Assembly: GCA_012523075.1 (NCBI GenBank)
Contig: JAAYJF010000161.1
Coordinates: 1-41,348 of the forward strand
DNA length: 41,348 nucleotides
Direction of reading: 5' to 3'
Source: Clostridiales bacterium
GTDB taxonomy: Bacteria; Bacillota; Clostridia; Ch29
The notes under the pieces are model-generated. The model was not told the DNA's origin. It did no database searches and saw only the letters and a list, made by a program, of their open reading frames with translations. Within the stretch, counting starts at the first letter, position 1. Every line of letters begins with the position of its first letter. The translations under genes and the position numbers were made by a program. This document shows, piece after piece, positions 8,602-16,551 of this stretch.

Positions 8602-8666
8602 TTATCCGCCCTTTTGGCACATAAGTTAATACTAATCCAAGCCTCCACCGGCCTGAAACAATCCTA

Positions 8667-10343
8667 TTATACTTCAGACCAATTGCCTGCGGACTGAGAA
8701 GTATTTGTATCCTCAGGGTCTACTAATACGTCAAGAACTGCCGGCAGATTTTTCAGGCATCTTTCCAGAGCCGGTTTAAATTCTTCCGGCCGGGTAACTC
8801 TTTCAGCATAACATCCTAATGCTTCTGCTACACCGGCAAAGTCCTGTGGCTTAATAAAATCAACTCCTAAATAACGCTCATTATACTTATACATTTGCCG
8901 GATTTTAATATTTGAAAGGTTAAAATTATTAACTACTACCGATAAAACTTTTATATTCTCTCTTGCTATAGTTTCCAGTTCTTGCATCGTCATGGCAAAC
9001 CCACCATCTCCCGATATACTAACTACCTGTTTATCGGGATGGGCTAGTTTGACGCCAATCGCTCCCGGCAATCCGAAACCCATAGAACCACTGGTAGGAA
9101 ATATGAATGTACCGGGTACATATGTTTTAAAATACCATGATGTCCATGATGCAAAGTTCCCTGAATCTAAAACAACATACGCATCCCTTTCCAATGTTTC
9201 CCGCAGGTCCTTTAGCAATCTGCCATGGCTAATAGGGCATTTGTCAAAGTCCCTATTATACAAGTCGTCATCCCATTCTCTTACCAGTTTTGAAATAAAC
9301 TCTATGTTTTCAGTATTATACTGTTTGTCTGTTGCCCCTTCTTTTAAAACATCCAATAAGCATCTTACTCCAGCTTTACAATCTGATACTATTCCAACTG
9401 ATACAGGATAAATTTTACCGATAACCCTTGGATCGATATCGATATGTATCAGCTTCTTTCCTGCGAAATCCATATTATAGGTATCAGTCGCAAACTCCGA
9501 AAATCTGCAACCTATTGCCAAAACTACATCGGCCCATTTAAACGCTTTGCTTGACGCTTTCACCCCGGTAACACCTGTTGGCCCAACATACAAATAATGG
9601 TCTTCAGGAATAGGTTTTTTTCTGTACGTTGTAGCCATTGGCATAGAGAATAACTCTGCTAATTCCACCACTTCTTTTGATGCTCCCGCTTGCAAAACTC
9701 CCCCACCTGCGATTATCATAGGCCTTTTTGCTTTTAGTATTATTTCAGCCGCCTCTCTAATGCTGGCCGGATTAGGAAAAATATCATATCTACAGAAGTA
9801 CTGTTGTACGTTTTCAAGTTCACTTATATCAATATCAATTTTCTCTTTAAAGAAGTTGGCAGGAATAGACAGATGAACAGGACCAGGTCTCCCTGACTGC
9901 GCAATCCTGAAGGCTTCTCTTAAATATTCCGGAATTCTATTTGCAGTCGGTACTGAAGCCGACCATTTGGTTATTGGTTTAAAAACCGATACAAGGTCAA
10001 CTTCTTCAAAACAGTCTCTCCCTTTGAATGCTGTGCTTACATCGCCTGAAATTGCAATTACAGGTGTCGATTCTATAAACGCTGCTGTTATTCCGTTTAC
10101 CAGATTTGTTGCCCCGGGACTTTTTGTCGCCATACAAACCGACGGTTTTCCTGTGGCCCTTGCATATCCATGGGATATGAATGCCGCCGCCTGTTCATGC
10201 CTCACCAGTATTACTCTCATACCCGGATCGTCATAACAGGTATCAAGTATCTCCATCAGGCCTCCACCCGGAATTGTACTTATGAAATTAACTTGGTTTT
10301 GTTTGAAAAATGATACTACAAACTCAGGGACGCTTATATTCAT
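8667..10343 (-). CDS. ThDP-dependent enzyme, acetolactate synthase-like (substrate unknown)
   Basis: A 558-residue protein with the three-domain layout of the acetolactate synthase/POX family: an N-terminal pyrimidine-binding domain with catalytic Glu50 in VRHEQAAAF, a central domain (~190-340), and a C-terminal ThDP-binding domain with the GDG...NN motif (Gly445-Asp-Gly, Asn472-Asn473). Family members join or cleave 2-oxo acids or related C-C bonds. No regulatory ilvN-like subunit and no ilvC follow, and the gene is in an operon with a TRAP-TAXI transporter under a sigma-54 promoter. This argues for catabolism rather than branched-chain amino acid synthesis. A sulfoacetaldehyde acetyltransferase, sulfo- or phosphonopyruvate decarboxylase-like or 2-hydroxyacyl-CoA lyase-like role is possible, but none can be chosen from sequence alone. 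ATG 10343 (7 nt after GGAGG) is preferred to the ATG at 10349. Confidence 0.85.
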   Translation of the reverse strand: MNISVPEFVVSFFKQNQVNFISTIPGGGLMEILDTCYDDPGMRVILVRHEQAAAFISHGYARATGKPSVCMATKSPGATNLVNGITAAFIESTPVIAISGDVSTAFKGRDCFEEVDLVSVFKPITKWSASVPTANRIPEYLREAFRIAQSGRPGPVHLSIPANFFKEKIDIDISELENVQQYFCRYDIFPNPASIREAAEIILKAKRPMIIAGGGVLQAGASKEVVELAELFSMPMATTYRKKPIPEDHYLYVGPTGVTGVKASSKAFKWADVVLAIGCRFSEFATDTYNMDFAGKKLIHIDIDPRVIGKIYPVSVGIVSDCKAGVRCLLDVLKEGATDKQYNTENIEFISKLVREWDDDLYNRDFDKCPISHGRLLKDLRETLERDAYVVLDSGNFASWTSWYFKTYVPGTFIFPTSGSMGFGLPGAIGVKLAHPDKQVVSISGDGGFAMTMQELETIARENIKVLSVVVNNFNLSNIKIRQMYKYNERYLGVDFIKPQDFAGVAEALGCYAERVTRPEEFKPALERCLKNLPAVLDVLVDPEDTNTSQSAGNWSEV

Positions 10344-10354
10344 TATCATGCCTC

Positions 10355-12241
10355 CTAAGCATCAGTCGTTTTTATTGCATTGGAGCTGTTCACTGCTCTT
10401 CTCTTGTAAATGAAAATTACCAATCCTAAAGCAAGACCAATAATATCAGTAAATGGCTCAGGGGTAACCAATAACAATCCACCTATAAGTAAAAGCAATC
10501 GCTCTGCTTTACGCAGCTCCACTAATAGCCATCCCCTGAACCCACAGGTAATTAAAACCAAACCTACGAGAGCTGTTAATATTGGAACAATATTATGAAT
10601 AAAAGGCCCGTATAATAATAACCCTTCTTCATAGGCGAAAACAAATGGAATAATAAAACCGGTAATACCCAATTGTAATCCCATTAAGGCTGTTCTGGTT
10701 TGGCTTCCTCCGGAGATTCCGGCGGCAGTATATGAAACGGTAGCTACAGGGGGAGTTAACCCGGCAGTCATACTGAAGAAATAACAGAACAAATGGGAAA
10801 CCAGTATTGGTAATCCTATTTTCGTCAGCACCGGTGTTAGCAATATTGCAATTATTATATAAGAAGCGACCGCATTTACTCCCATTCCAAGTATCATAGA
10901 AGCCATTGCAGTTAATACAAGGGCAATGAATAAGTTCCCGCTGGCAATCCAACTTACAAGAGAAGCAAATTTAAGACCTAATCCTGTAACGGATACCACA
11001 GCCACTATAATTCCTGCAGCGGCACAGGCAACTGAAACGACCAGGCAAGTCCTGCCACCAGCTTCAAACCCCTCAATAATCTCCTTGATGCCCATTCGGG
11101 TGCTTGGCTTGAACCATGATAACACTATCAAAGATATTATCGCATAGAAGGCCGCTTTCATGGGTGAGAAACCCATTATTAAGCTGCCAAGCAAAACTAT
11201 CAGAGAAATTACATAGTAATATCCTTCTTTTAATACTTCTCTAGCTCTTTTCTTGGATTGACTTTCCATCGGTCTAAGGTCCCTTTTTATAGCTTCGATA
11301 TGAACATTTAAGTACACGACTAAATAATACAGAACGGCTGGAACTAAAGCCCTATAGCATATTTCTATATATGGCGTATTTGTAATTTCAGCCATCAGAA
11401 ATACCGATGCACCCATTACGGGTGGTAGCACCTGTCCGCCCACAGAGGCAGCAGCTTCAACACCACCTGCAAAGTCTGCATCATAACCCATCTTTTTCAT
11501 TAAAGGAATAGTGAAAGCCCCTGTGCCTGCAACATTGGCCACAGGACTTCCGTTTATCATCCCCATGAAGGCACTTGCGATTACAGCTGTTTTAGCAGGA
11601 CCCCCAATTTTTTTGCCTGTTAAACTTGTTGCAAGGTCCGAAAAAAATTCTCCACCACCCGATTTATTAAGAAACGCAGCAAAAATTACAAACATTATTA
11701 TATAAGTGGATGCAACTCCAATGGGTGAACCAAGTATTCCTCTCAACGAACTATACATATTGCTTATAATTATGCTGGTACTGAACTTTGGATGTCCTAG
11801 TGCTCCCGGAATCAGGTTTCCGAAATACAGATACAATAGCATAAATATAACGACACATGTTAAAGGTATCCCTAACATTCTTCTAACCGCCTCTAGTATA
11901 AGAACTACAATCACTGCATATGCGAGAATATCGTATATGAGAGGAGACCCTTGTCGCAACTGAATTTCCATAGCATTCGGAATAATATAAAATACCATAC
12001 ATAGTATAGCGACTATAGCTAATACATTAAATATTACCGATATCTTATTAAACCCTTTTTCCTGTTTTGTCCAGCCCGTTGTCAAATAAACCAACAACAG
12101 GACCCCTAACAAATGAATTGCCCTATGCTTCCAAAGCCCTGGCATGCCAAAATATCCTGTGAAAAAATGATAAAGCGCGAAAGCTGTTGCAATAACGGCA
12201 ACTATTGTTTTTTTATATTTAAGAACCAGCTCATTATCCAT
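10355..12241 (-). CDS. TRAP transporter permease, fused 4TM/12TM (DctQM) subunit
   Basis: A 628-residue polytopic membrane protein combining the small (DctQ-like) and large (DctM-like) TRAP subunits, as usual for TAXI-type TRAP systems. About 16 hydrophobic helices are visible. Blocks such as NGSPVANVAGTGAFTIPLMK, FAGGVEAAASVGGQVLPPVMG and FFSMTAGLTPPVATVSYTAA are characteristic of the M domain. It would import a small, probably anionic, substrate using an ion gradient, with the binding protein encoded just upstream. The ATG at 12241 follows GGAGGTGA. It lies 59 nt after the binding-protein gene and 11 nt before the ThDP enzyme, so the three form one operon. The substrate cannot be read from the sequence. 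Confidence 0.92.
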   Translation of the reverse strand: MDNELVLKYKKTIVAVIATAFALYHFFTGYFGMPGLWKHRAIHLLGVLLLVYLTTGWTKQEKGFNKISVIFNVLAIVAILCMVFYIIPNAMEIQLRQGSPLIYDILAYAVIVVLILEAVRRMLGIPLTCVVIFMLLYLYFGNLIPGALGHPKFSTSIIISNMYSSLRGILGSPIGVASTYIIMFVIFAAFLNKSGGGEFFSDLATSLTGKKIGGPAKTAVIASAFMGMINGSPVANVAGTGAFTIPLMKKMGYDADFAGGVEAAASVGGQVLPPVMGASVFLMAEITNTPYIEICYRALVPAVLYYLVVYLNVHIEAIKRDLRPMESQSKKRAREVLKEGYYYVISLIVLLGSLIMGFSPMKAAFYAIISLIVLSWFKPSTRMGIKEIIEGFEAGGRTCLVVSVACAAAGIIVAVVSVTGLGLKFASLVSWIASGNLFIALVLTAMASMILGMGVNAVASYIIIAILLTPVLTKIGLPILVSHLFCYFFSMTAGLTPPVATVSYTAAGISGGSQTRTALMGLQLGITGFIIPFVFAYEEGLLLYGPFIHNIVPILTALVGLVLITCGFRGWLLVELRKAERLLLLIGGLLLVTPEPFTDIIGLALGLVIFIYKRRAVNSSNAIKTTDA

Positions 12242-12300
12242 TTAGTGTCACCTCCAGGTTTTACATAGGGGGGGTTGATACCATCAACCCCCGTTATAAA

Positions 12301-13350
12301 TTATTCTATTGCTCCAACTTCTTTCCAGAACTTTGCAGCACCGGGATGAAGGGAATCAGCAGGAAAACCTTTTGCAAATTCCTCGGGGCCACCTGAAAAG
12401 AATTCTTCCAGTTGAGGTGCCAGCTCTATCCATTTATCTATATTGTTATAGATTGACTTTGCTATTTCATATACCAGGTCTTCGGGAACGTCTATGTTTG
12501 TTCCTACCATAGTATAATACTCAATAACAGGCACTGGCTGGTCCTGCCCTTTATACACTCCCGCTTTTAGCGTCCCCGGTTGAAATGATGGTATCTCTTC
12601 ACATAGCGTTTCAACCCAAGGTCCTTCTATAGGTATTACCCTCAAGGGAATACTGGTTTCTATCTGCAGGGCGGACTTATGGGGACTATTATACGGTGCG
12701 CCAAGGAAAAATGCATCAAGATGCCCGTCACCCATCATTTCTGCAAACCGGCCATATTGTTCATAAATAATTTCTCCGCCGTTGTTAAGAATGTCTTCGT
12801 AAGAGTAGCCCGCACCGTTAAAGATGGCTCTAAAGGATGATTCAAGGCCACTTCCCACTTCCCCTGGGGAAAACTTCAGCCCTTTAGCCTTTGCCAAATC
12901 GTCTATCGTATAAATATCACTATCGGCCCTGACAAGTATGTACTGCATCCCTGTTGACAGCCTGCAAACAGCTCTAAGCTTTTCTAATTTTTCATTTTCA
13001 AAAGTACCTTGGCCTCTTATAGCATCAATAAACTCGTTTGACCAGAAAGTCCCAAGATGAGTTTCTCCCCTATTAACCGTCCTGAGATTTTCTTGGGCGG
13101 CACCTTCTATACCAGTTACAGTCAAACCTTCTATATCCCTGGGAAGATGCTCGCACATAGCCGCCATAACTGAATAAAACGTACCTCCCTGAGGACCCGA
13201 TGTAATAATTATCGAATCCAATTCCGGTTTCTGTTCACCTGTCCCTTGCTCAGATGTTGATGAGGATTGCGAGCATCCTGCTAAAACAAGCACCAACGTC
13301 AATAGAACAAAAACTAGTTTGAAGAACACACTCCTTCTTTTTAAATTCAT
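12301..13350 (-). CDS. TRAP transporter solute-binding lipoprotein, TAXI family
   Basis: A 349-residue lipoprotein. A basic start (MNLKRRS) and hydrophobic stretch lead to the lipobox LAGC, giving Cys26 as the lipidated residue, followed by a Ser/Thr/Glu-rich tether. The mature part has the TAXI family features (IIITSGPQGGTFYSVMAAMCEHL near residue 50; the QENLRTVNRGETHLG block). It captures a substrate outside the membrane and passes it to the fused TRAP permease. The start is ATG 13350, 7 nt after GGAGG; the ATG at 13356 is too close to the ribosome site. It is the first gene of the sigma-54-controlled operon. TAXI proteins have been linked with glutamate, 2-oxoglutarate and other carboxylates, but most ligands are unknown. 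Confidence 0.93.
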   Translation of the reverse strand: MNLKRRSVFFKLVFVLLTLVLVLAGCSQSSSTSEQGTGEQKPELDSIIITSGPQGGTFYSVMAAMCEHLPRDIEGLTVTGIEGAAQENLRTVNRGETHLGTFWSNEFIDAIRGQGTFENEKLEKLRAVCRLSTGMQYILVRADSDIYTIDDLAKAKGLKFSPGEVGSGLESSFRAIFNGAGYSYEDILNNGGEIIYEQYGRFAEMMGDGHLDAFFLGAPYNSPHKSALQIETSIPLRVIPIEGPWVETLCEEIPSFQPGTLKAGVYKGQDQPVPVIEYYTMVGTNIDVPEDLVYEIAKSIYNNIDKWIELAPQLEEFFSGGPEEFAKGFPADSLHPGAAKFWKEVGAIE

Positions 13351-13504
13351 AACCATACCTCCTTAGTTTTTATTCCGTAGGCTTTTATATAGCATAAGGC
13401 TAAAGCCTTAAACGGGCAGAGTAAAGTTAAATTATAGTATCAAAAACTCTAAGTAAATATACTATTTCACAAATAGCATTATTGTTCTGTTATATTATTA
13501 ACAG

Positions 13505-13521
13505 TTGCAAATACTATGCCA
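13505..13521 (-). promoter_or_regulatory. Sigma-54 (-24/-12) promoter of the TAXI-TRAP-ThDP operon
   Basis: The minus strand reads TGGCATAGTATTTGCAA, with GG (-24) and GC (-12) separated by exactly 10 bp, close to the consensus TGGCAC-N5-TTGCA. The expected transcript start is near 13495, leaving a leader of about 145 nt before the binding-protein ATG. A near-identical element precedes the aldehyde dehydrogenase gene. Confidence 0.8.
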
Positions 13522-13539
13522 GATTATTTCAATAATCTG
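13520..13539. promoter_or_regulatory. 20-bp palindrome overlapping the -24 element
   Basis: CAGATTATTTCAATAATCTG is a palindrome with perfect 9-bp arms around TC. It touches the -24 GG of the sigma-54 promoter. The half-site AATAATCTG also occurs at 15918-15926 upstream of the aldehyde dehydrogenase promoter, and CAGATTATT at 460-468 near birA. It may be a repressor or activator site. The remaining 13540-13954 stretch holds no convincing gene. Confidence 0.4.
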
Positions 13540-13954
13540 AATTATCAGCTAACTGGCATTGCCACATAAGCATGAGCGACGCAAATAATTTTTTAGCACT
13601 GGCATGACAAATGATAATTACTTTATCCCGTAGTGTTGATAGCTTTAACAATGCACCGTTTCATAATGTGACGCCTTTTTTAAATGGCAACATTTCTTAA
13701 TTTCTATTTTTTATCTGCGGTTATCTTATTCCTTTTCTTTCAACCGTTTATTAGCAATTGCCATATATTAAATAATGCTTTAACATTTACGGGATTTCTA
13801 ATGAGATTTCATCTTTATAATAGGCGAATCACCGGGGAGAAAGAACGCCAAACAATCGGACCACAAAAAAGTATTTCAACAGTCCTTGCATCTGATCATT
13901 GAGATCGAAGCCGGTTCCCCGAATGATTTAGAATAAGCCACAATAATTCTCTAA

Positions 13955-14152
13955 TATATATAACGCACTAATAATATTACATTCCTTTATCTGTCATTTA
14001 AGAGGGCGGAGCCCGAAGAATCCGACACGCCTTTTTGTCGTTCTGAACGTAGTGAAGAATCTTTTGGAGGCAGACATAAGATCCTTCGCTCAGGATGACA
14101 AAGGGGTCGCTCAGGATGACAGTTGTGTAAAGTTTTTATTACGTTATATATA
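13955..14152. repeat. MITE-like element family 1, copy 1
   Basis: A 198-bp element with TATATATAACGCA at the left end and the inverted CGTTATATATA at the right end. The interior has TCATTTAAGAGGGCGGAGCC, CCGAAGAATCC and GATCCTTCGCTCAGGATGACA-type words. The same arrangement occurs at 27904-28070 and 29458-29771. It encodes no protein and lies between the aldehyde dehydrogenase terminator and the TAXI promoter region. Confidence 0.7.
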
Positions 14153-14171
14153 GCTAAAAATGTGTGTGAAA

Positions 14172-14226
14172 ATATTGCCAAATCTGCTCTGCTCTAATGC
14201 ATGGAACAGGGCAAATCTGGCAATAT
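14172..14226 (-). terminator. Hairpin downstream of the aldehyde dehydrogenase
   Basis: ATATTGCCA (14172-14180) and TGGCAATAT (14218-14226) pair as 9-bp arms, with additional inner pairing (GCTCTG/CAGGGC). On the minus strand the hairpin is followed by ATTTTC. It is 60 nt after the gene's stop codon. The loop is long, so efficiency is uncertain. Confidence 0.45.
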
Positions 14227-14285
14227 AGTTAATTAATGTGCCTAGGCAGAATAAAGTTATCTTGCCAGCTGTTAGGTGCTTTATA

Positions 14286-15683
14286 TTAGTCGTTCATCAC
14301 ATCGCCAAACAATTCTTCATCGGTTGGTATAACGGGATCGAAGTACCTCGAAACCATAGTAGTGTTAATTAAGTGTTTCCAGGTAATGTTCTCGGAAGAA
14401 ATGTTCCCTCCCCAGGTTCCACAACCAAGGCTAGTTGTGAAGGGCATTCCGTTGAACCAGTTTCCGGTATTGGCCAGCGCTTGGCCCTGGTTAACATTCA
14501 TGCGGCTTACCTTGGTATTAAGGGCTAGCTTCATTACGTGTTCTTCGTTAAAAGTATGAATCCCGCAAGAGTGTCCCGAACCCTGATACTTGGTAATTGC
14601 GTTTACTTTTTCTACAGCCTCGTCAAATTCGGCAAATTTATAGACAGTCATGACAACAGATAGTTTTTCGCCTGAGAATGGATATTCAGGTCCTACACCA
14701 TCTTCTTCCACCATTATGAATTTTGTGTCTTCATTAACGGTGATACCTGCTATATTTGCGATTACCTGAGCAGACTGTGCAACTATATCTCGGTTCAGAT
14801 GACCGTCTACCCACAAAGCCTTCTGAACCAGTTCCTTTTCTTTTGCATCACAAAGGTAGCCGCCTTCAGCCTTAAGGGCATCCAACAAATTGTTGTAAAT
14901 ATCCTTATGAACAATAATCGAGTTTTCTGCAGAACAACTGGTTGCTAGGTCAAAAGTTTTGCTCGCCCTTATTTTCATCGCAGCGTCTTTTATGTCAGCA
15001 TCGGCGTCTACAACAACCACAGCATTGCCTGCGCCTACCCCATAGGCAGGAGTGCCAGAGGAATAGGCTGCCTTAACAAGTCCTGATCCACCGGTAGCCA
15101 GAATTAAATCGCACTGCTTCATTAGTTCATTACTGGCTTCCATGGTAGGTTCTTCTATGGCTATAACCAAATCCTCAGGGGCACCATATTTTTTTAGAGT
15201 TTCCCTTGCATATTTGGCTACCAGCGCACAAGTTTTCTTTGAACGTGGATGGGGTGACAGTACGATAGCATTGCGTCCCTTTAGTGCATGGGCAATGTTA
15301 ACGGTCGGTGTCGCTGCAGGGTTTGTGCAGGGGGTGATGGCGCCGACTACCCCAACGGGTTTTGCTATCTTCATGGTTTGCTTTTCTTCATTGATTTCAA
15401 TTACACCAACGGTTTTTTGACCTTTCATATCTCTTACGGCACCCTTTGCCTTCGCCATAAGTTTTGCATACTTTGATTGATAATCGCCCATACGTGTTTC
15501 TTCAAATGCAAGTTTGCAAATTTCCTGGGCGGTATCTTCTTTTACAATATTCCATACAACAGCTTCCACCAACTTATCTACCTGTTCTTGTGTATAGTTG
15601 TCAATGGCTTCCTGAGCTTTTCTAGCCCTTTCGATAAGTTCCATAACATATTTCTGTGCAGATTGGTTCATATTATCTGTCAT
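14286..15683 (-). CDS. CoA-acylating aldehyde dehydrogenase
   Basis: A 465-residue protein of the acylating aldehyde dehydrogenase group (EutE / AdhE N-terminal-like). It oxidises an aldehyde with NAD(P)+ and CoA to an acyl-CoA, or the reverse. The family signature PVGVVGAITPCTNPAATP is at residues ~109-126, GVGAGNAVVVVDADADI at ~215-231, and the catalytic Cys250 sits in ATSCSAENS. The C-terminal GCGTWGGNISSENITWKHLIN segment is as expected. No alcohol dehydrogenase domain is fused. Acetaldehyde is the default substrate; the ATSCSxENS form also recalls acylating sulfoacetaldehyde dehydrogenases, but this is only a resemblance from memory. It is a single-gene unit with an ATG at 15683 after AAAGGGGA and a ~200-nt leader from a sigma-54 promoter. 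Confidence 0.88.
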   Translation of the reverse strand: MTDNMNQSAQKYVMELIERARKAQEAIDNYTQEQVDKLVEAVVWNIVKEDTAQEICKLAFEETRMGDYQSKYAKLMAKAKGAVRDMKGQKTVGVIEINEEKQTMKIAKPVGVVGAITPCTNPAATPTVNIAHALKGRNAIVLSPHPRSKKTCALVAKYARETLKKYGAPEDLVIAIEEPTMEASNELMKQCDLILATGGSGLVKAAYSSGTPAYGVGAGNAVVVVDADADIKDAAMKIRASKTFDLATSCSAENSIIVHKDIYNNLLDALKAEGGYLCDAKEKELVQKALWVDGHLNRDIVAQSAQVIANIAGITVNEDTKFIMVEEDGVGPEYPFSGEKLSVVMTVYKFAEFDEAVEKVNAITKYQGSGHSCGIHTFNEEHVMKLALNTKVSRMNVNQGQALANTGNWFNGMPFTTSLGCGTWGGNISSENITWKHLINTTMVSRYFDPVIPTDEELFGDVMND

Positions 15684-15734
15684 TTACAAACGTCCCCTTT
15701 CATTAAAGTAAAAGTATAAAGTACAGAGATGTAA

Positions 15735-15773
15735 TTAGCTGAAATAATTGGGCCTGTCAAAATCGTTAATCAT
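15735..15773 (-). other. Possible leader micro-ORF (12 codons)
   Basis: In the aldehyde dehydrogenase leader a strong AAAAGGAGGG site (about 15889 to 15898 minus 100, that is 15789-15798) precedes a short ATG frame encoding MINDFDRPNYFS. The site-to-ATG distance is long (15 nt), while a TTG-GGA-TGA frame at better spacing overlaps the ATG. It may be a leader peptide, or a relic ribosome site. Confidence 0.2.
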
Positions 15774-15884
15774 CCCAAGGTTTTCTGTCCCTCCTTTTAA
15801 AATCAATTGACATTGTTGCTGGCTCGATTTATTTCAAATATGCATCCCTGTCCCATAATTGTGTAGAAGCTCTATTCATAATGT

Positions 15885-15901
15885 TTGCAAACATTATGCC
15901 A
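15885..15901 (-). promoter_or_regulatory. Sigma-54 (-24/-12) promoter of the aldehyde dehydrogenase
   Basis: The minus strand reads TGGCATAATGTTTGCAA, with GG and GC separated by 10 bp. It shares TGGCATA-N4-TTTGCAA with the TAXI operon promoter, which points to common control by RpoN and an enhancer-binding protein. The half-site AATAATCTG lies just upstream at 15918-15926. Confidence 0.8.
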
Positions 15902-15977
15902 GTCATGAATGTTGAATAATAATCTGTTAAGCAAAGAAGGTTTGTCATATAGTATTATTGTCAGATTTACAGGAACA

Positions 15978-15994
15978 TGGCATAGGTTTTGCAA
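15978..15994 (+). promoter_or_regulatory. Divergent sigma-54 promoter (plus strand)
   Basis: The plus strand reads TGGCATAGGTTTTGCAA, again with exactly 10 bp between GG and GC. It faces away from the aldehyde dehydrogenase promoter, with only 76 bp (15902-15977) between the two. No intact gene follows; a decayed reading frame with ribosome site starts at 16047. Confidence 0.7.
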
Positions 15995-16046
15995 AATTAC
16001 ATAAAAATGCGCTCTGCAAACAGCAAGGCTATGGGGAGCTATAACT

Positions 16047-16432
16047 GTGAAAGTATACTCGCAGTGTTAATATTAATAAAACCGTTCGGGAACGGTCGTG
16101 GGAAATGTATCGCGAGAAATTATACATGGTATAATTCAAGAGCAGGATATGGAAGTAGTTGGCATAGGCATCAATTGAAAAGTTATAGATAATTATATAC
16201 TGTTAAAGAACTAAAATGTGCTATTGTACACAAGAAGCGTCGCAATATGTTACGCAATACTGTTTTAATCGTAAACACAACAAATATCTCGGAGACTGCC
16301 TGATATTATAGGTAACCGCGGGCGGCGGCATAATATCACCATAGAATTTGCTCTATCAACTTTCTTGAGCGGCATAACAGGGAGACACGCAGAAGGACGT
16401 AGGCTAACACCAATCAGGCTGAAACTTAAAAT
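16047..16432 (+). pseudogene. Decayed oxidoreductase-like gene (possibly dihydrodipicolinate reductase / diaminopentanoate dehydrogenase-like)
   Basis: A GGGGAG ribosome site (16033-16038) precedes a GTG at 16047 encoding MKVYSQ, then stops at 16068, 16074 and 16077. The same frame continues with the protein-like segment GTVVGNVSREIIHGIIQEQD followed by MEVVGIGIN, up to a TGA at 16176. This resembles the N-terminal Rossmann motif of DapB-like oxidoreductases (glycine motif, a helix, then DMELVG). Later, in other phases, VLLYTRSVAICYAIL and EGRRLTPIRLKLK also resemble that family, which would imply frameshifts and deletions. The location just behind the divergent sigma-54 promoter supports a former gene. 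The family assignment is tentative. Confidence 0.35.
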
Positions 16433-16466
16433 GGCCTTTTAGCTTAAATAGCCTCAAGACCATTTT
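16428..16466 (-). terminator. Hairpin downstream of ftsH
   Basis: AAAATGGCCTT (16428-16438) and AAGACCATTTT (16456-16466) pair over 11 bp in RNA (one G-U) with a 17-nt loop that can pair further. It lies about 85 nt after the ftsH stop. The following T-run is weak. The 16467-16551 stretch shows a second small hairpin (CCACC/GGTGG near 16492) but no gene. Confidence 0.4.
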
Positions 16467-16551
16467 ATCTGCAAACTGAGCCCACCCTTTTACAGGTGGA
16501 CTTTGTGTTCTGTCTGAGAAGCCCCCAAGGAACCTTCCCTGCTTTCTATAT

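Noticed and set aside
8667-10343. Biosynthetic acetolactate synthase (ilvB) label
   Set aside because: No small subunit or other ilv gene is nearby, and the operon partner is a TRAP transporter, so the specific name was not used.
13684-13902. 72-codon plus-strand frame with a hydrophobic start
   Set aside because: No ribosome site, AT-rich composition, no recognisable domain; probably chance.
15989-16192. 67-codon plus-strand frame behind the divergent sigma-54 promoter
   Set aside because: It has no ribosome site and is in a different frame from the better-supported GTG start at 16047.
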